Positions 6,487-6,653 of a stretch of 6,653 bases of DNA are shown here, piece by piece (position 1 is the stretch's first letter; every line of letters begins with the position of its first letter). Below the pieces are notes generated by a model that worked only from the letters and a program-made list of their open reading frames with translations, searched no databases and had not been told where the DNA came from. The DNA lies in NCBI GenBank assembly GCA_045863035.1, contig BTUV01000126.1:1-6653 (forward strand), read 5' to 3'. The position numbers and the translations under genes are program-made. Source of the stretch: H2-BAC3 sp045863035 (GTDB taxonomy: Bacteria; Bacteroidota; Ignavibacteria; Ignavibacteriales; Ignavibacteriaceae).

Positions 6487-6576
6487 AATAAAACCGATAA
6501 TAATGAAAAAGATTTCATTATTGACTTTGGTATTGCTCCCTTCACCGGAGGTTTTGATCTCGATATTTTCCGCCAA
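6472..6576 (-). CDS. Possible 34-residue peptide upstream of the regulator (doubtful)
   Basis: A short frame runs from TTG at 6576-6574 to TGA at 6474-6472, ending 31 bases before the response regulator. GAGGA lies 8 bases before the TTG, a better Shine-Dalgarno than the regulator has. The product would be a polar N-terminal part (ENIEIKTSGEGSNTKVNNE) and a hydrophobic tail (IFFIIIGFILIY), too short for an ordinary membrane span. It could be a leader peptide of the two-component operon, part of a dispersed repeat, or chance. The complementary + strand register is also open over the same stretch, which weakens the coding argument. Confidence 0.2.
   Translation of the reverse strand: MAENIEIKTSGEGSNTKVNNEIFFIIIGFILIYK
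6499..6524. promoter_or_regulatory. Candidate operator upstream of the regulator, near copy of the 283-304 site
   Basis: AATAATGAAA (6499-6508), AAGA, then TTTCATTATT (6513-6522) is a perfect 10-bp inverted repeat with a 4-base centre. Its core at 6503-6518 differs at only two positions from the palindrome at 283-298 in the mtrA leader, and the following TATTGA corresponds to AATTGA there. The centre is about 70 bp upstream of the regulator start, a reasonable distance for an activator site. Binding by the encoded regulator is inferred, not shown. Confidence 0.45.
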
Positions 6577-6599
6577 TTTGTGAGTCCTCAGGAATCAGG

Positions 6600-6624
6600 A
6601 CAATGTACAACTTACAATGTACAA
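6600..6624. repeat. ACAATGTACAA tandem repeat
   Basis: ACAATGTACAA occurs at 6600-6610 and 6614-6624 with a 14-bp period, directly before the hairpin repeat. Each unit includes the self-complementary TGTACA. It is probably intergenic filler of the same class as the repeats at the left edge. Confidence 0.6.
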
Positions 6625-6653
6625 TTCCGGCCGGCCGCCCGGCAGGAATTTCA
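6623..6653. repeat. GC-rich hairpin repeat (REP-like), right copy
   Basis: AATTCC-G-GCCGG (6623-6634), loop CCGC (6635-6638) and CCGGC-A-GGAATT (6639-6650) form a stem of 11 pairs broken by one G/A mismatch. It is much richer in GC than its AT-rich surroundings. The final 17 bases (6637-6653) repeat positions 1-17 exactly. The compact imperfect palindrome in an intergenic position resembles REP-type elements. Copy number elsewhere is unknown. Confidence 0.65.

Noticed and set aside
6460..6653. + strand frame open to the window end as the start of a divergent gene
   Set aside because: It has no ATG, GTG or TTG with a ribosome site before its body, and it runs through the repeat block, so a real coding region is unlikely. 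It is mentioned only in the small-frame finding.
1..6653. Complete small plasmid suggested by identical ends
   Set aside because: No replication, partition or mobilisation gene is present, and the content is typical chromosomal respiration and signalling. A 17-base overlap within a hairpin repeat is better explained by a dispersed repeat.

Overview
This 6.65 kb window carries two convergent transcription units. On the + strand is a two-gene operon (459-3898) for an MtrA-like periplasmic decaheme c-type cytochrome and an MtrB/PioB-family outer-membrane beta-barrel, which together form a porin-cytochrome conduit moving electrons across the outer membrane. On the - strand (6440-4388) is a two-component system: an OmpR-family response regulator followed, with an 11-bp overlap, by a transmembrane HAMP histidine kinase that starts at TTG. 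A near-symmetric hairpin at 3922-3956 ends the cytochrome operon and could act on both strands.

The organism is a Gram-negative bacterium of moderate to low GC. Both secreted proteins have predicted signal cleavage just before a glutamine (FG|QE and QA|QN), a habit common in Bacteroidota and relatives. The flanks are rich in short intergenic repeats, namely TTTTAATT runs, ATCCTGT tandems, ACAATGTACAA tandems and a GC-rich hairpin. Together with an Mtr-type conduit and recognisable Shine-Dalgarno sites, this points towards the Bacteroidota/Chlorobiota/Ignavibacteria neighbourhood. That placement is inference, as no taxonomic marker gene is present.

Layout: 1-70 is composite repeat material. 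71-458 is a long non-coding leader upstream of mtrA with three dyads (283-298, 339-363, 401-426). mtrA and mtrB follow, 11 bp apart, then the terminator. 3957-4387 is a gene-free gap. The kinase and regulator occupy 4388-6440. 6441-6524 upstream of the regulator holds three more dyads, and the window ends in repeat material. The first and last 17 bases are identical and fall in the same hairpin repeat.

How the parts may work together: periplasmic carriers would pass electrons to the decaheme wire, which sits in the barrel and exchanges electrons with extracellular acceptors or donors (minerals, other cells). No outer-surface cytochrome (MtrC type) and no quinol-oxidising inner-membrane cytochrome is encoded here. 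The most interesting non-genic signal is a palindrome of the form ATGAAAAA-NN-TTTCAT found upstream of both mtrA and the response regulator (19 of 22 bases shared with its flank). It suggests, without proving, that the adjacent two-component system controls the conduit and itself.
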